Positions 16,695 through 23,748 of a DNA stretch of 57,814 nt are shown one piece after another. The translations under genes and the position numbers were made by a program. Under the pieces are notes generated by a model that was given only the letters and a program-made list of their open reading frames with translations, had not been told where the DNA came from and searched no databases. Source of the stretch: an uncultured Clostridium sp. (GTDB lineage: Bacteria; Bacillota; Clostridia; Lachnospirales; Lachnospiraceae); assembly GCA_947253885.1 (NCBI GenBank), contig CAMYAO010000013.1, positions 1-57,814 of the forward strand. The letters are read 5' to 3'. Each line of letters opens with the position of its first letter. The first letter of the stretch is position 1.

Positions 16695-17834
16695 ATGGCT
16701 TATTTAATTTCAGATGACGCAAAAGATTTATTAGCAGATCTTAAAGTGTTTTGCGAGAATGAAGTAGTAGAGCAGTGCAAAGAAGCTGACAAAACTGGTG
16801 ATTTCCCAAAAGAAGTATATGATAAAGCAATCGAGCAGGGATATCACGCATTAGAAGTACCTGAGCAGTACGGCGGAATGGGACTTTCAAGAGTAGACGT
16901 TGCTGCATTAATTGAGCAGATGGCTATCGCAGATGCAGGCTTTGCTACCACAATTTCTGCTTCTGGTTTAGGTATGAAACCAGTTCTTATCGCTGGTAAC
17001 GAAGAGCAGAAACAGCGTGCTTGCAACCTTATTCTTGAAGGCGGATTCGGTGCATTCTGCTTAACTGAGCCAGGTGCAGGTTCTGATGCTTCTGCAGGTA
17101 AAACAACTGCTGTATTGGATGGTGACGAATATGTTCTTAACGGAACAAAATGCTTCATCACAAACGGTGGTATTGCTTCTTTCTATTGTGTAACAGCTAT
17201 GACAGATAAAGAAAAAGGTGTAAAAGGAATCTCTATGTTCTATATTGAAGCCGGCACACCTGGTTTAAGTGCAGGTAAACATGAGGATAAGATGGGTATC
17301 CGTGCTTCTAACACAACTGATGTTATCTTAGAAGATGTTCGTATTCCAAAAGAGAACTTATTAGGCCAGGAAGGTCAGGGATTTGCAATTGCAATGAAGA
17401 CTTTGGATCAGGCTCGTACATGGATGGGATGCGTTTCTGCAGGTATTGCACAGCGCGGTATCAACGAAGCAATTGCTTACGGTAAAGAAAGAATCCAGTT
17501 CGGTAAACCAATTCTTAAGAATCAGGCTTTACAGTTCAAGATCGCAGATATGGAAATGAAAACAGAAGTTGCTCGTCAGATGGTAGCTCATTCCTTAACA
17601 TTGATGGATATGGGTCTTCCATTCTCTAAAGAATCAGCAGAAGCTAAATGCTTTGCTTCTGACGTTGCAATGGAAGTTGCTTCTGAAGCTATTCAGATTC
17701 ATGGTGGTTACGGATATAGCCGTGAGTATCCGGTAGAAAAATTATTAAGAGATGCTAAAATCTTCCAGATCTTTGAAGGCACTAATGAAGTTCAGAGAAT
17801 CGTTATCGCAAATAACGTACTTGGCAGATTCTAG
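16695..17834 (+). CDS. Acyl-CoA dehydrogenase (379 aa)
   Basis: This FAD enzyme interconverts acyl-CoA and 2-enoyl-CoA with Etf as electron partner. Visible motifs: the flavin-site signature GAFCLTEPGAGSDAS, FITNGG, and the C-terminal catalytic base Glu361 in FEGTNEVQR, preceded by GGYGYSREYPVEKLLRDAK. Length is standard for short/medium-chain enzymes. In this setting, between a lactate dehydrogenase and Etf genes, it may work as an acrylyl-CoA reductase (propionate via acrylate) or a butyryl-CoA dehydrogenase. The substrate cannot be fixed from sequence. It has a strong TTAGGAGGAG ribosome site and the same high-expression codon style as its neighbours. Confidence 0.93.
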   Translation: MAYLISDDAKDLLADLKVFCENEVVEQCKEADKTGDFPKEVYDKAIEQGYHALEVPEQYGGMGLSRVDVAALIEQMAIADAGFATTISASGLGMKPVLIAGNEEQKQRACNLILEGGFGAFCLTEPGAGSDASAGKTTAVLDGDEYVLNGTKCFITNGGIASFYCVTAMTDKEKGVKGISMFYIEAGTPGLSAGKHEDKMGIRASNTTDVILEDVRIPKENLLGQEGQGFAIAMKTLDQARTWMGCVSAGIAQRGINEAIAYGKERIQFGKPILKNQALQFKIADMEMKTEVARQMVAHSLTLMDMGLPFSKESAEAKCFASDVAMEVASEAIQIHGGYGYSREYPVEKLLRDAKIFQIFEGTNEVQRIVIANNVLGRF

Positions 17835-17848
17835 GAGGAAATTTATTT

Positions 17849-18643
17849 ATGGAAATCCTTGTTTGTGTAAAACAGGTTCCGGATGATTCTGTAGAGATTC
17901 ATTTGGATCCGGCAACAATGACACCAGATATTTCAGGCGCAGAACCACAGAGTAGTGCGTTTGATACATATGCACTTGAACTTGCAGTTCGTTATACAGA
18001 GGCTCATGAAGGTACTGTTACAGTAGCTTCTCTCGGACCGGATGATAACAAAACAAGTTTGAAAAACTGCTTGGCTGTTGGAGCAAAAAAAGCATTCCAC
18101 ATTTCTGATGAAGGAATTGAAAATGCAGATCCGACTGTGACAGCAAATGCAATCTTAGCTGCAATTCCAAAAATGGAAGAAGCAAATGGTGCTAAATTCG
18201 ATTTAATCTTAGTGGGAAGAGAATCTACTGACTACATTGATGGTGAAGTGGGAGAGATTCTTGCTGAGAAATTAGGTCTTCCATTTGTGACAAATGCAGT
18301 AGAAGTAAATCCAGTTGATGCTGGAATTAATGTAAAGAAAGAGTTGGATGCAGGTTATTATATTATGGAAGCTGCTGCTCCTGCAGTACTTACTGTATCA
18401 AAACCTGATTATGATCCTCGTTATCCAACCATTAAGAGCAAGTTGGCAGCTAGAAAAGTTGAAATTCCAACAATCGGTGCAGCTGATCTGGCAATGGATA
18501 ATGCTGCAAAACAGGCTAAAATCGAATATCTTGGATTTGAAGAACCGGTGAAAAAAGAAGCCGGTGTTAAGATTCAGGAGGATGAACCTGCAGATGCTGT
18601 TGCAAAAGCAATGGAAGTTATGCTTGCTGATAAAGTGCTTTAA
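17849..18643 (+). CDS. etfB: Electron transfer flavoprotein beta subunit (264 aa)
   Basis: EtfB pairs with EtfA to carry electrons between dehydrogenases. The start MEILVCVKQVPDDS is the family signature, and the fold runs through VTVASLGP and FDLILVGRESTD. The nucleotide-binding loop reads GRESTDYIDGEVG (residues 123-135), unlike the GRQAIDGDTAQVG form familiar from many clostridial Etfs that carry out electron bifurcation. Whether this subunit holds FAD or AMP is therefore open. It is 14 bp behind acd and 12 bp ahead of etfA, with GAGGAAA in front. Confidence 0.93.
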   Translation: MEILVCVKQVPDDSVEIHLDPATMTPDISGAEPQSSAFDTYALELAVRYTEAHEGTVTVASLGPDDNKTSLKNCLAVGAKKAFHISDEGIENADPTVTANAILAAIPKMEEANGAKFDLILVGRESTDYIDGEVGEILAEKLGLPFVTNAVEVNPVDAGINVKKELDAGYYIMEAAAPAVLTVSKPDYDPRYPTIKSKLAARKVEIPTIGAADLAMDNAAKQAKIEYLGFEEPVKKEAGVKIQEDEPADAVAKAMEVMLADKVL

Positions 18644-18655
18644 GGGAGGATTATA

Positions 18656-19612
18656 ATGAAGTTTTTAACTTTTATAGAAGTAAAAGAGGGTAAACCGGTT
18701 GGTGGAAGCCTTGAATTACTTACTGTAGCAGCTTCTCTTGGAGCTGAGGCAAATGCCCTTTTGGTTGGAGAAAATCTTGACAGTGCTGCAGAAGCTGTTG
18801 CAAAACTTGGAGCAGCTGCAGTATTTGTGGTAGATGGTCCAGCGGAACCTACAGAAGATTTTTATGCAGATATTGTTGCACGTTGTGCACAAGAAAATAA
18901 TGTAAACGCTGTATTGTTTGCAGCAACTACAGTTGGAAAAATTTTAACACCTCGTGTAGCTGCAAAATTAGATGCAGGATCTGTAAATGATGCAACTGCT
19001 ATCGAATTAGATGGCGACAACTGTAAAGTTACACGTTTTGCATTCGGTGGAACTGTAATCGAAAAGATTAAAGTTGCAACACCTGTTGCAGTGGTATCTG
19101 TTCGTCCGGGTAGCTATGAAAAACCTGTAGAAGCAGCACCTGTTGCTGTTACAAAGGTAGATGCTTCCGTAGAGGCGGCAACTTTAAAATCAATAATTAA
19201 AGAGTATATTGCTGAAGTTGGCGAAACTGTTAACTTAGCAGATGCATCTGTTATCGTTTCCGGTGGTAGAGGAATGGGCAGTGAAGAAGATTATAAATTA
19301 TGTGCAGATTTAGCAGACGTTCTTGGCGGTGTTGTTGGAGGTACTCGTCCGGCTATGGAAAATGGTTGGATCAGTCGTTCACAGCAGGTTGGACAGTCCG
19401 GTACAATCGTTGCTCCTGATTTATATTTCGCTTGCGGTATTTCCGGTGCTACACAGCATATGTCCGGTATGACAGGAAGTAAATATGTTGTAGCAATCAA
19501 TAAAGATGAGGATGCGCCTATTTTTGAAATCGCTGATGTTGGTATCGTTGGTGATGTAAAAGTAGTACTTCCGTTATTGATTGAAGAAATTAAAAAAGTA
19601 AAAGCTCAGTAG
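18656..19612 (+). CDS. etfA: Electron transfer flavoprotein alpha subunit (318 aa)
   Basis: EtfA holds the shuttling FAD in its C-terminal domain. The binding region (about residues 200-285) shows SGGRGMGSEEDYKLCADLA, GGTRPAMENGW, SRSQQVGQSGTIVAPDLYFA and GISGATQHMSGM, all as expected. There is no N-terminal ferredoxin domain, unlike the larger EtfA of some bifurcating systems. It ends the lactate locus, followed by a strong terminator. It could serve both LctD and the acyl-CoA dehydrogenase, since no other Etf genes are nearby. Confidence 0.95.
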   Translation: MKFLTFIEVKEGKPVGGSLELLTVAASLGAEANALLVGENLDSAAEAVAKLGAAAVFVVDGPAEPTEDFYADIVARCAQENNVNAVLFAATTVGKILTPRVAAKLDAGSVNDATAIELDGDNCKVTRFAFGGTVIEKIKVATPVAVVSVRPGSYEKPVEAAPVAVTKVDASVEAATLKSIIKEYIAEVGETVNLADASVIVSGGRGMGSEEDYKLCADLADVLGGVVGGTRPAMENGWISRSQQVGQSGTIVAPDLYFACGISGATQHMSGMTGSKYVVAINKDEDAPIFEIADVGIVGDVKVVLPLLIEEIKKVKAQ

Positions 19613-19657
19613 TCTGAGATAGTGAAAAAAGAGACTGTAAAACAAGTCTTTTATGAG

Positions 19658-19699
19658 AATCCGTCAGAATCGGTTAATACCGGTTCCGGCGGATTTTTT
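19658..19699 (+). terminator. Terminator of the lactate locus
   Basis: A 16-position stem with one mismatch (19658-19673 with 19680-19695; 5' arm AATCCGTCAGAATCGG) and a 6-nt loop runs straight into a T-run. The rest of the gap to 19929 holds only the next promoter; I see no gene in it. Confidence 0.85.
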
Positions 19700-19856
19700 G
19701 TCTATAGAATCTGTAATTTCTGATAGCTGTCGATCGGTTTAAATCACCACTTGTTCCCAAATAATTCTGTATAATCAAGAGCACCTGATTTTCTTTTTGA
19801 GTCATTGTCTTATATTTAAAAACTACAGTATGATAAAGTGATACAGCATAGAACTA

Positions 19857-19885
19857 TTGACAAAAATATAAAATTTAAATAAAAT
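19857..19885 (+). promoter_or_regulatory. Predicted promoter of the amino-acid ABC operon
   Basis: Perfect TTGACA (19857-19862) and TAAAAT (19880-19885) have a 17-bp spacer, about 45 bases before the first gene. Confidence 0.7.
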
Positions 19886-19929
19886 TTTAATGTTATGAGC
19901 TAATCAAATAGAATGGAAAGTGAGGTTTT

Positions 19930-20655
19930 ATGATGATAAAACTGGAGCATGTATATAAAAATTACGGAGATTTACGGGTTTTAAAAGATGTGAATTTAGA
20001 AGTGAAAGAGGGAGAAAAACTGGTTATTATAGGGCCATCGGGTTCGGGAAAGTCTACGACGATTCGATGTATGAACTATTTGGAAGAACCTACAAGCGGT
20101 AAGGTGGTAATAGATGGTCAGGAATTGACCAATCGCAATAAAACCAGGGTGGTACGTGATACTACTTCTATGGTATTTCAACAGTTTAATTTATATCCAC
20201 ATCTGTCAGTGTTGCGTAACCTGACTTTAGCTCCGATGAAATTACACGGTAAGAGCAAAAAGGAAGCGGAAGAATTGGCATACCATTATTTAGAAGTGGT
20301 AGGACTGACCGATAAGGCAGATGTATATCCGATGGCATTATCCGGAGGTCAGCAGCAACGTATTGCAATTGCTCGTGCACTGTGCTGTGAAACAAAAATT
20401 ATTTTATTTGATGAGCCGACATCGGCATTGGATCCGGAAACGATACAGGAAGTATTGGATGTAATGATCAAATTGGCAAAAGAAAATATTACAATGGTTT
20501 GTGTGACACATGAAATGGGATTTGCAAGACAGGTTGCAGATCGTATTATTTTCATGGATCATGGCGAGATTATTGAAGAGGGGACACCGGAACATTTCTT
20601 TACCAATCCGGAAAATGATCGTGTAAAACAGTTTTTAAGTAAAATTATTCGATAG
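19930..20655 (+). CDS. Polar amino-acid ABC transporter ATPase (241 aa)
   Basis: This is the cytoplasmic ATPase of a GlnQ/HisP-type importer. It has Walker A GPSGSGKS at residues 35-42, the signature LSGGQQQRIAIARAL, Walker B IILFDEPTSALDPE and a switch histidine in CVTHEMGFARQVADR, which is the characteristic ending of polar amino-acid transporters. The first two codons are both ATG, so the start could be 19930 or 19933. It is first in a four-gene transporter operon with two permeases and one binding lipoprotein. The exact amino acid is unknown. Confidence 0.95.
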   Translation: MMIKLEHVYKNYGDLRVLKDVNLEVKEGEKLVIIGPSGSGKSTTIRCMNYLEEPTSGKVVIDGQELTNRNKTRVVRDTTSMVFQQFNLYPHLSVLRNLTLAPMKLHGKSKKEAEELAYHYLEVVGLTDKADVYPMALSGGQQQRIAIARALCCETKIILFDEPTSALDPETIQEVLDVMIKLAKENITMVCVTHEMGFARQVADRIIFMDHGEIIEEGTPEHFFTNPENDRVKQFLSKIIR

Positions 20656-20670
20656 AGACGGGGTCAAATT

Positions 20671-21540
20671 ATGATAAAGAAAAAAATAACGGCGATAGTT
20701 ACCGTGATCGGATTGATCATTGCAATGACTGCATGTGGAAATAAGACGGCAAATATATCCAAACCCAAGGTAGATATATCAAAATACGGAAGTGATGTAC
20801 AGCAAATTGTAAATAGAGGTGTTTTACATATCGGAGTAAAAAACAATGTTAAAAATTTCGGTTATCAGGATTTAATAACAGGTAAGTTTTCCGGTTTGGA
20901 AGTAGATATTGCAAAAAAAATAGCAGATGATCTTGGGATAAAAGTAGAATATACGACAGTAACGGCGGCTACGAGAGGGCAGTTGATAGATTCCAGAGAT
21001 TTGGATGCGGTATTGGCAACTTTTACCATTACAGATGAACGTAAACAGTATTGGGATTTTTCAACACCATATTATACCGACCATGTCAGTGTACTGGTCG
21101 AAAAATCCAGTAATATTACAACAGCCAAGCAATTGTTGAATAAAACGGTTGCTGTGTCCAGCGGATCAGGTTCTGCCAAAGCTTTGGTAGAAGAGATGAT
21201 AAAGGAAAAACTGATAGACGGATCTGGTTATAAATCTGAGACATTTGATCCGTCTACATGGAATACCGGTGTGAAATTTCGCCAGTATGATGATTATCCT
21301 ACTATTTCCACCGCATTAAGTGCCGGAGAAGTAGATGCGTTTTGTGTAGATAAATCGATTTTAAATATCTATCGAACTTCCGGTCGTAATTATATTGAGC
21401 AGGAATTTTCTCCACAGAACTATGGTATAGTAACTGCAAAAGGATCGGGATTTTCAAAATTTTGTGAGGATGAAATACAGAAGTGGAAGAAGGACGGAAC
21501 ATTGAAAAAATTAATCGAACAAAATAAGTTGAATGAATAA
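20671..21540 (+). CDS. Amino-acid ABC transporter substrate-binding lipoprotein (289 aa)
   Basis: The N-terminal signal ends in a lipobox M-T-A-C, with Cys22 lipidated, so the protein is tethered outside the membrane. The body is a family-3 solute-binding fold: RGVLHIGVKNNVKNFGY, FSGLEVDIAKKIADDLGI, DAVLATFTITDERKQYWDFS and YGIVTAKGS are the typical blocks. It should capture a polar amino acid and deliver it to the two permeases encoded next. The gene is 15 bp downstream of the ATPase gene. Confidence 0.94.
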   Translation: MIKKKITAIVTVIGLIIAMTACGNKTANISKPKVDISKYGSDVQQIVNRGVLHIGVKNNVKNFGYQDLITGKFSGLEVDIAKKIADDLGIKVEYTTVTAATRGQLIDSRDLDAVLATFTITDERKQYWDFSTPYYTDHVSVLVEKSSNITTAKQLLNKTVAVSSGSGSAKALVEEMIKEKLIDGSGYKSETFDPSTWNTGVKFRQYDDYPTISTALSAGEVDAFCVDKSILNIYRTSGRNYIEQEFSPQNYGIVTAKGSGFSKFCEDEIQKWKKDGTLKKLIEQNKLNE

Positions 21541-21557
21541 ATCTGGAGGAAAGAGTT

Positions 21558-22277
21558 ATGGTTATGAGTGGATTATTTTCTCTGGATGCTTGGACAAAGG
21601 TGTGGACATTTAGAGATACCTTTCTTATAGGATTGGGAAATACGTTATTAACAGCGGCGATTGCGATTGTGATCGCATTTGCATTGGGAATTGTGTTCGG
21701 ATTGATGTCGACCGGAAATAATAAGGTACTACGTGTGATTGCACGTATATATGTGGAGTTTATTCAAAATACACCGGTAATTTTGCAGGTATGTTTTTTT
21801 TACTATGCACTTTCTTTTTCAGGACATGGAATAGGGATTATACAAACCGGTATCATCTCACTCGGAATTTATCATGGTGCCTACATGGCAGAAGTGATTC
21901 GTTCCGGAATTGAGGCGATTCCGAAAGGGCAGTTTGAAGCCGGCTACGCGCAGGGTTTTACCTATGTACAGCAAATGTATCTGATTATTCTTCCTCAGAC
22001 AGTAAAGATTATTTTGCCTCCTATGGTAAATCAGATTGTAAATTTAATAAAAAACACCTCGTGTCTGTATATTATCGGAGGCGCAGACCTGATCTCACAA
22101 ACCTACAGCTTTGTGACAGGAGCAAGTACAGGCGGTGCATACTCTCCGGCATATATGTTAACAGGATTGCTGTTCTTTGTGATCTGTTTCCCTTTATCAA
22201 GACTGTCAAGTTCATGGGAAATGAGATTAAAGAAGCGGGAGCAGATCAAAAATGTTGTAGAAAGAAAGGAGGTATAG
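21558..22277 (+). CDS. Amino-acid ABC transporter permease (239 aa)
   Basis: This is a HisM/GlnP-type inner membrane subunit with about five membrane helices. FIQNTPVILQVCFFYYAL and the coupling motif EAIPKGQFEAGYAQGFTYVQQMYLIILPQ are diagnostic for this transporter class. A second in-frame ATG two codons later (21564) is also possible. CTGGAGGAAAG is a good ribosome site. It forms the channel with the next gene product as a heterodimer. Confidence 0.94.
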   Translation: MVMSGLFSLDAWTKVWTFRDTFLIGLGNTLLTAAIAIVIAFALGIVFGLMSTGNNKVLRVIARIYVEFIQNTPVILQVCFFYYALSFSGHGIGIIQTGIISLGIYHGAYMAEVIRSGIEAIPKGQFEAGYAQGFTYVQQMYLIILPQTVKIILPPMVNQIVNLIKNTSCLYIIGGADLISQTYSFVTGASTGGAYSPAYMLTGLLFFVICFPLSRLSSSWEMRLKKREQIKNVVERKEV

Positions 22278-22280
22278 CAT

Positions 22281-23012
22281 ATGGGCACTTTACACAACAG
22301 TTTTTCTGTATTGGGGAATGCCGGCATTCTTGCATATCTCTTTAAGGGAGTGTTATTTACAATTATAATTTCTGCGATTGCAATCGGCTTCGGTCTGGCA
22401 CTTGGATCAGTGTTGGCTTTGCTGCGAAATTATTGTGTAAGCAGAAAATTGAAAATATTTAAGATTCTTGCTACAGCATATATTGAGGTGTTTCGAAATA
22501 CACCGTTATTATTGTGGATTTTCATTGGTTTGGTGTTTTTTCCGGTTCCTGCCATGTTTCAGTCCGGAATGTTCGGACTGACTTCTGTAGAGGTAAAGAT
22601 GTTATTTAAGGTAACGGTGGCATTGATTCTGTTTACCTCTTCGGTAATTGCGGAAATTGTACGAGGCGGATTGAATGCGGTTCCGAAAGGGCAGTTTGAA
22701 GCGGGATATTCGCAGGGATTTTCTATGAGACAGAGAATGTGGTATATTGTGTTGCCACAGGCTTTTAAGAAGATTATTCCGACATTATTGAGCCAGGTGA
22801 TTACAACAATTAAAGATTCTTCCTATGTTGCCAATGTTGCAACGATAGAGTTAATGGCAAGAACAAAACAGTTGTTGTCCGTATCCAATTATTATAATGG
22901 AACCGGAAACATCAATGTTTCAGATGTATTTGTAATGTTCGGAGCTGCATTTGTAATCTATTTTGTAATCAACTTTTCTATTTCTCTGATTGTCAGAAGG
23001 ATGCAAAAGTAA
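22281..23012 (+). CDS. Amino-acid ABC transporter permease (243 aa)
   Basis: This second HisM/GlnP-type permease has the same blocks as its partner: YIEVFRNTPLLLWIFIGLVFF and NAVPKGQFEAGYSQGFSMRQRMWYIVLPQ. About five hydrophobic helices. It begins three bases after the first permease ends, behind GAAAGGAGGT, so the pair is translated together. Two different permeases per transporter is the usual arrangement for this family. Confidence 0.94.
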   Translation: MGTLHNSFSVLGNAGILAYLFKGVLFTIIISAIAIGFGLALGSVLALLRNYCVSRKLKIFKILATAYIEVFRNTPLLLWIFIGLVFFPVPAMFQSGMFGLTSVEVKMLFKVTVALILFTSSVIAEIVRGGLNAVPKGQFEAGYSQGFSMRQRMWYIVLPQAFKKIIPTLLSQVITTIKDSSYVANVATIELMARTKQLLSVSNYYNGTGNINVSDVFVMFGAAFVIYFVINFSISLIVRRMQK

Positions 23013-23025
23013 GAAGGAGACCATC

Positions 23026-23625
23026 ATGTATAATGATCATTATGTTATAACTGTTTCAAGACAGTTCGCAAGTCTGGGGCGTACCATTGCAGAACATGCT
23101 GCAAAAAAGTTGGGCATTTATTATTTAGATCGTGACTTGATTGAACATGCTGCAAAAAGACTGGATATATCTGTAGATGAGGTAAAAAAGGGGGAGGAGA
23201 AGTCTACTAATTCTCTCATTCGACGAAAGTTTCCATTTGGGTTGACTCCTTCTCCTTTGGAGGACGAAATCTTTCAGGTGGAGTCTTCTATCATGCACGA
23301 TGTTGCAAAAGAGCAGTCCTGTATTATAGTCGGGCGTTTGGGGGAGCATGTACTGCGCAACCATCCACGTCATCTCCATGTTTATATCTATGCACCAAAG
23401 GAAGCACGTTTGAAAAATGCGGTAGAGGTATTGGGAATGGATAAAAGACTGGCAGAAAAAACATTAAGAGATGTGGATCTCAGTCGAGCTTATTATCGCA
23501 GACGCTATACGATGTGTACACAGTCGTTTGAAGAAAGAGAACTTATGATTGACAGTTCTGTTTTTTCTGTAGATCAGGCGGCAGAACTGATTGTCCAGGC
23601 GGCAAAGATAAAATTTGAACTCTAG
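23026..23625 (+). CDS. Cytidylate-kinase-like protein (199 aa)
   Basis: This belongs to the small cytidylate-kinase-like family common in Clostridia. The start HYVITVSRQFASLGRTIAEHAAKKLG resembles the cytidylate kinase beginning, but the P-loop lacks the usual GKG/GKS lysine arrangement. Later blocks YLDRDLIEHAAKRLDI, SCIIVGRLGEHVLR and LRDVDLSRAYYRRRYT fit. Its real substrate is unknown. I chose 23026, which follows AAGGAGA, over an earlier in-frame ATG at 22990 that overlaps the permease. It is the last gene before a terminator and probably travels with the transporter operon. Confidence 0.85.
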   Translation: MYNDHYVITVSRQFASLGRTIAEHAAKKLGIYYLDRDLIEHAAKRLDISVDEVKKGEEKSTNSLIRRKFPFGLTPSPLEDEIFQVESSIMHDVAKEQSCIIVGRLGEHVLRNHPRHLHVYIYAPKEARLKNAVEVLGMDKRLAEKTLRDVDLSRAYYRRRYTMCTQSFEERELMIDSSVFSVDQAAELIVQAAKIKFEL

Positions 23626-23631
23626 ATGGAA

Positions 23632-23660
23632 AAGACTTTCCGAAAGGAAGGTCTTTTTTT
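23632..23660 (+). terminator. Terminator after the cytidylate-kinase-like gene
   Basis: AAGACTTTCC (23632-23641) pairs with GGAAGGTCTT (23646-23655) around a GAAA loop, then a T-run. It confirms the end of the transporter transcript. Confidence 0.88.
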
Positions 23661-23683
23661 GCAATTAAGAACAAATGAATGGA

Positions 23684-23712
23684 TTTACATTATTATATCA
23701 ATACGATATAAT
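23684..23712 (+). promoter_or_regulatory. Predicted promoter of the surface adhesin
   Basis: TTTACA (23684-23689) and a perfect TATAAT (23707-23712) have a 17-bp spacer. The predicted start of transcription is about 30 bases ahead of the ATG at 23749. Confidence 0.7.
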
Positions 23713-23748
23713 ATATACCATACTTATTTCGAAACCTTCAAAGAGTTT

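Noticed and set aside
23626..23748. Longer N-terminus for the thioester adhesin
   Set aside because: The extra 41 codons would read through the preceding terminator and the promoter at 23684-23712 and would bury the signal peptide.
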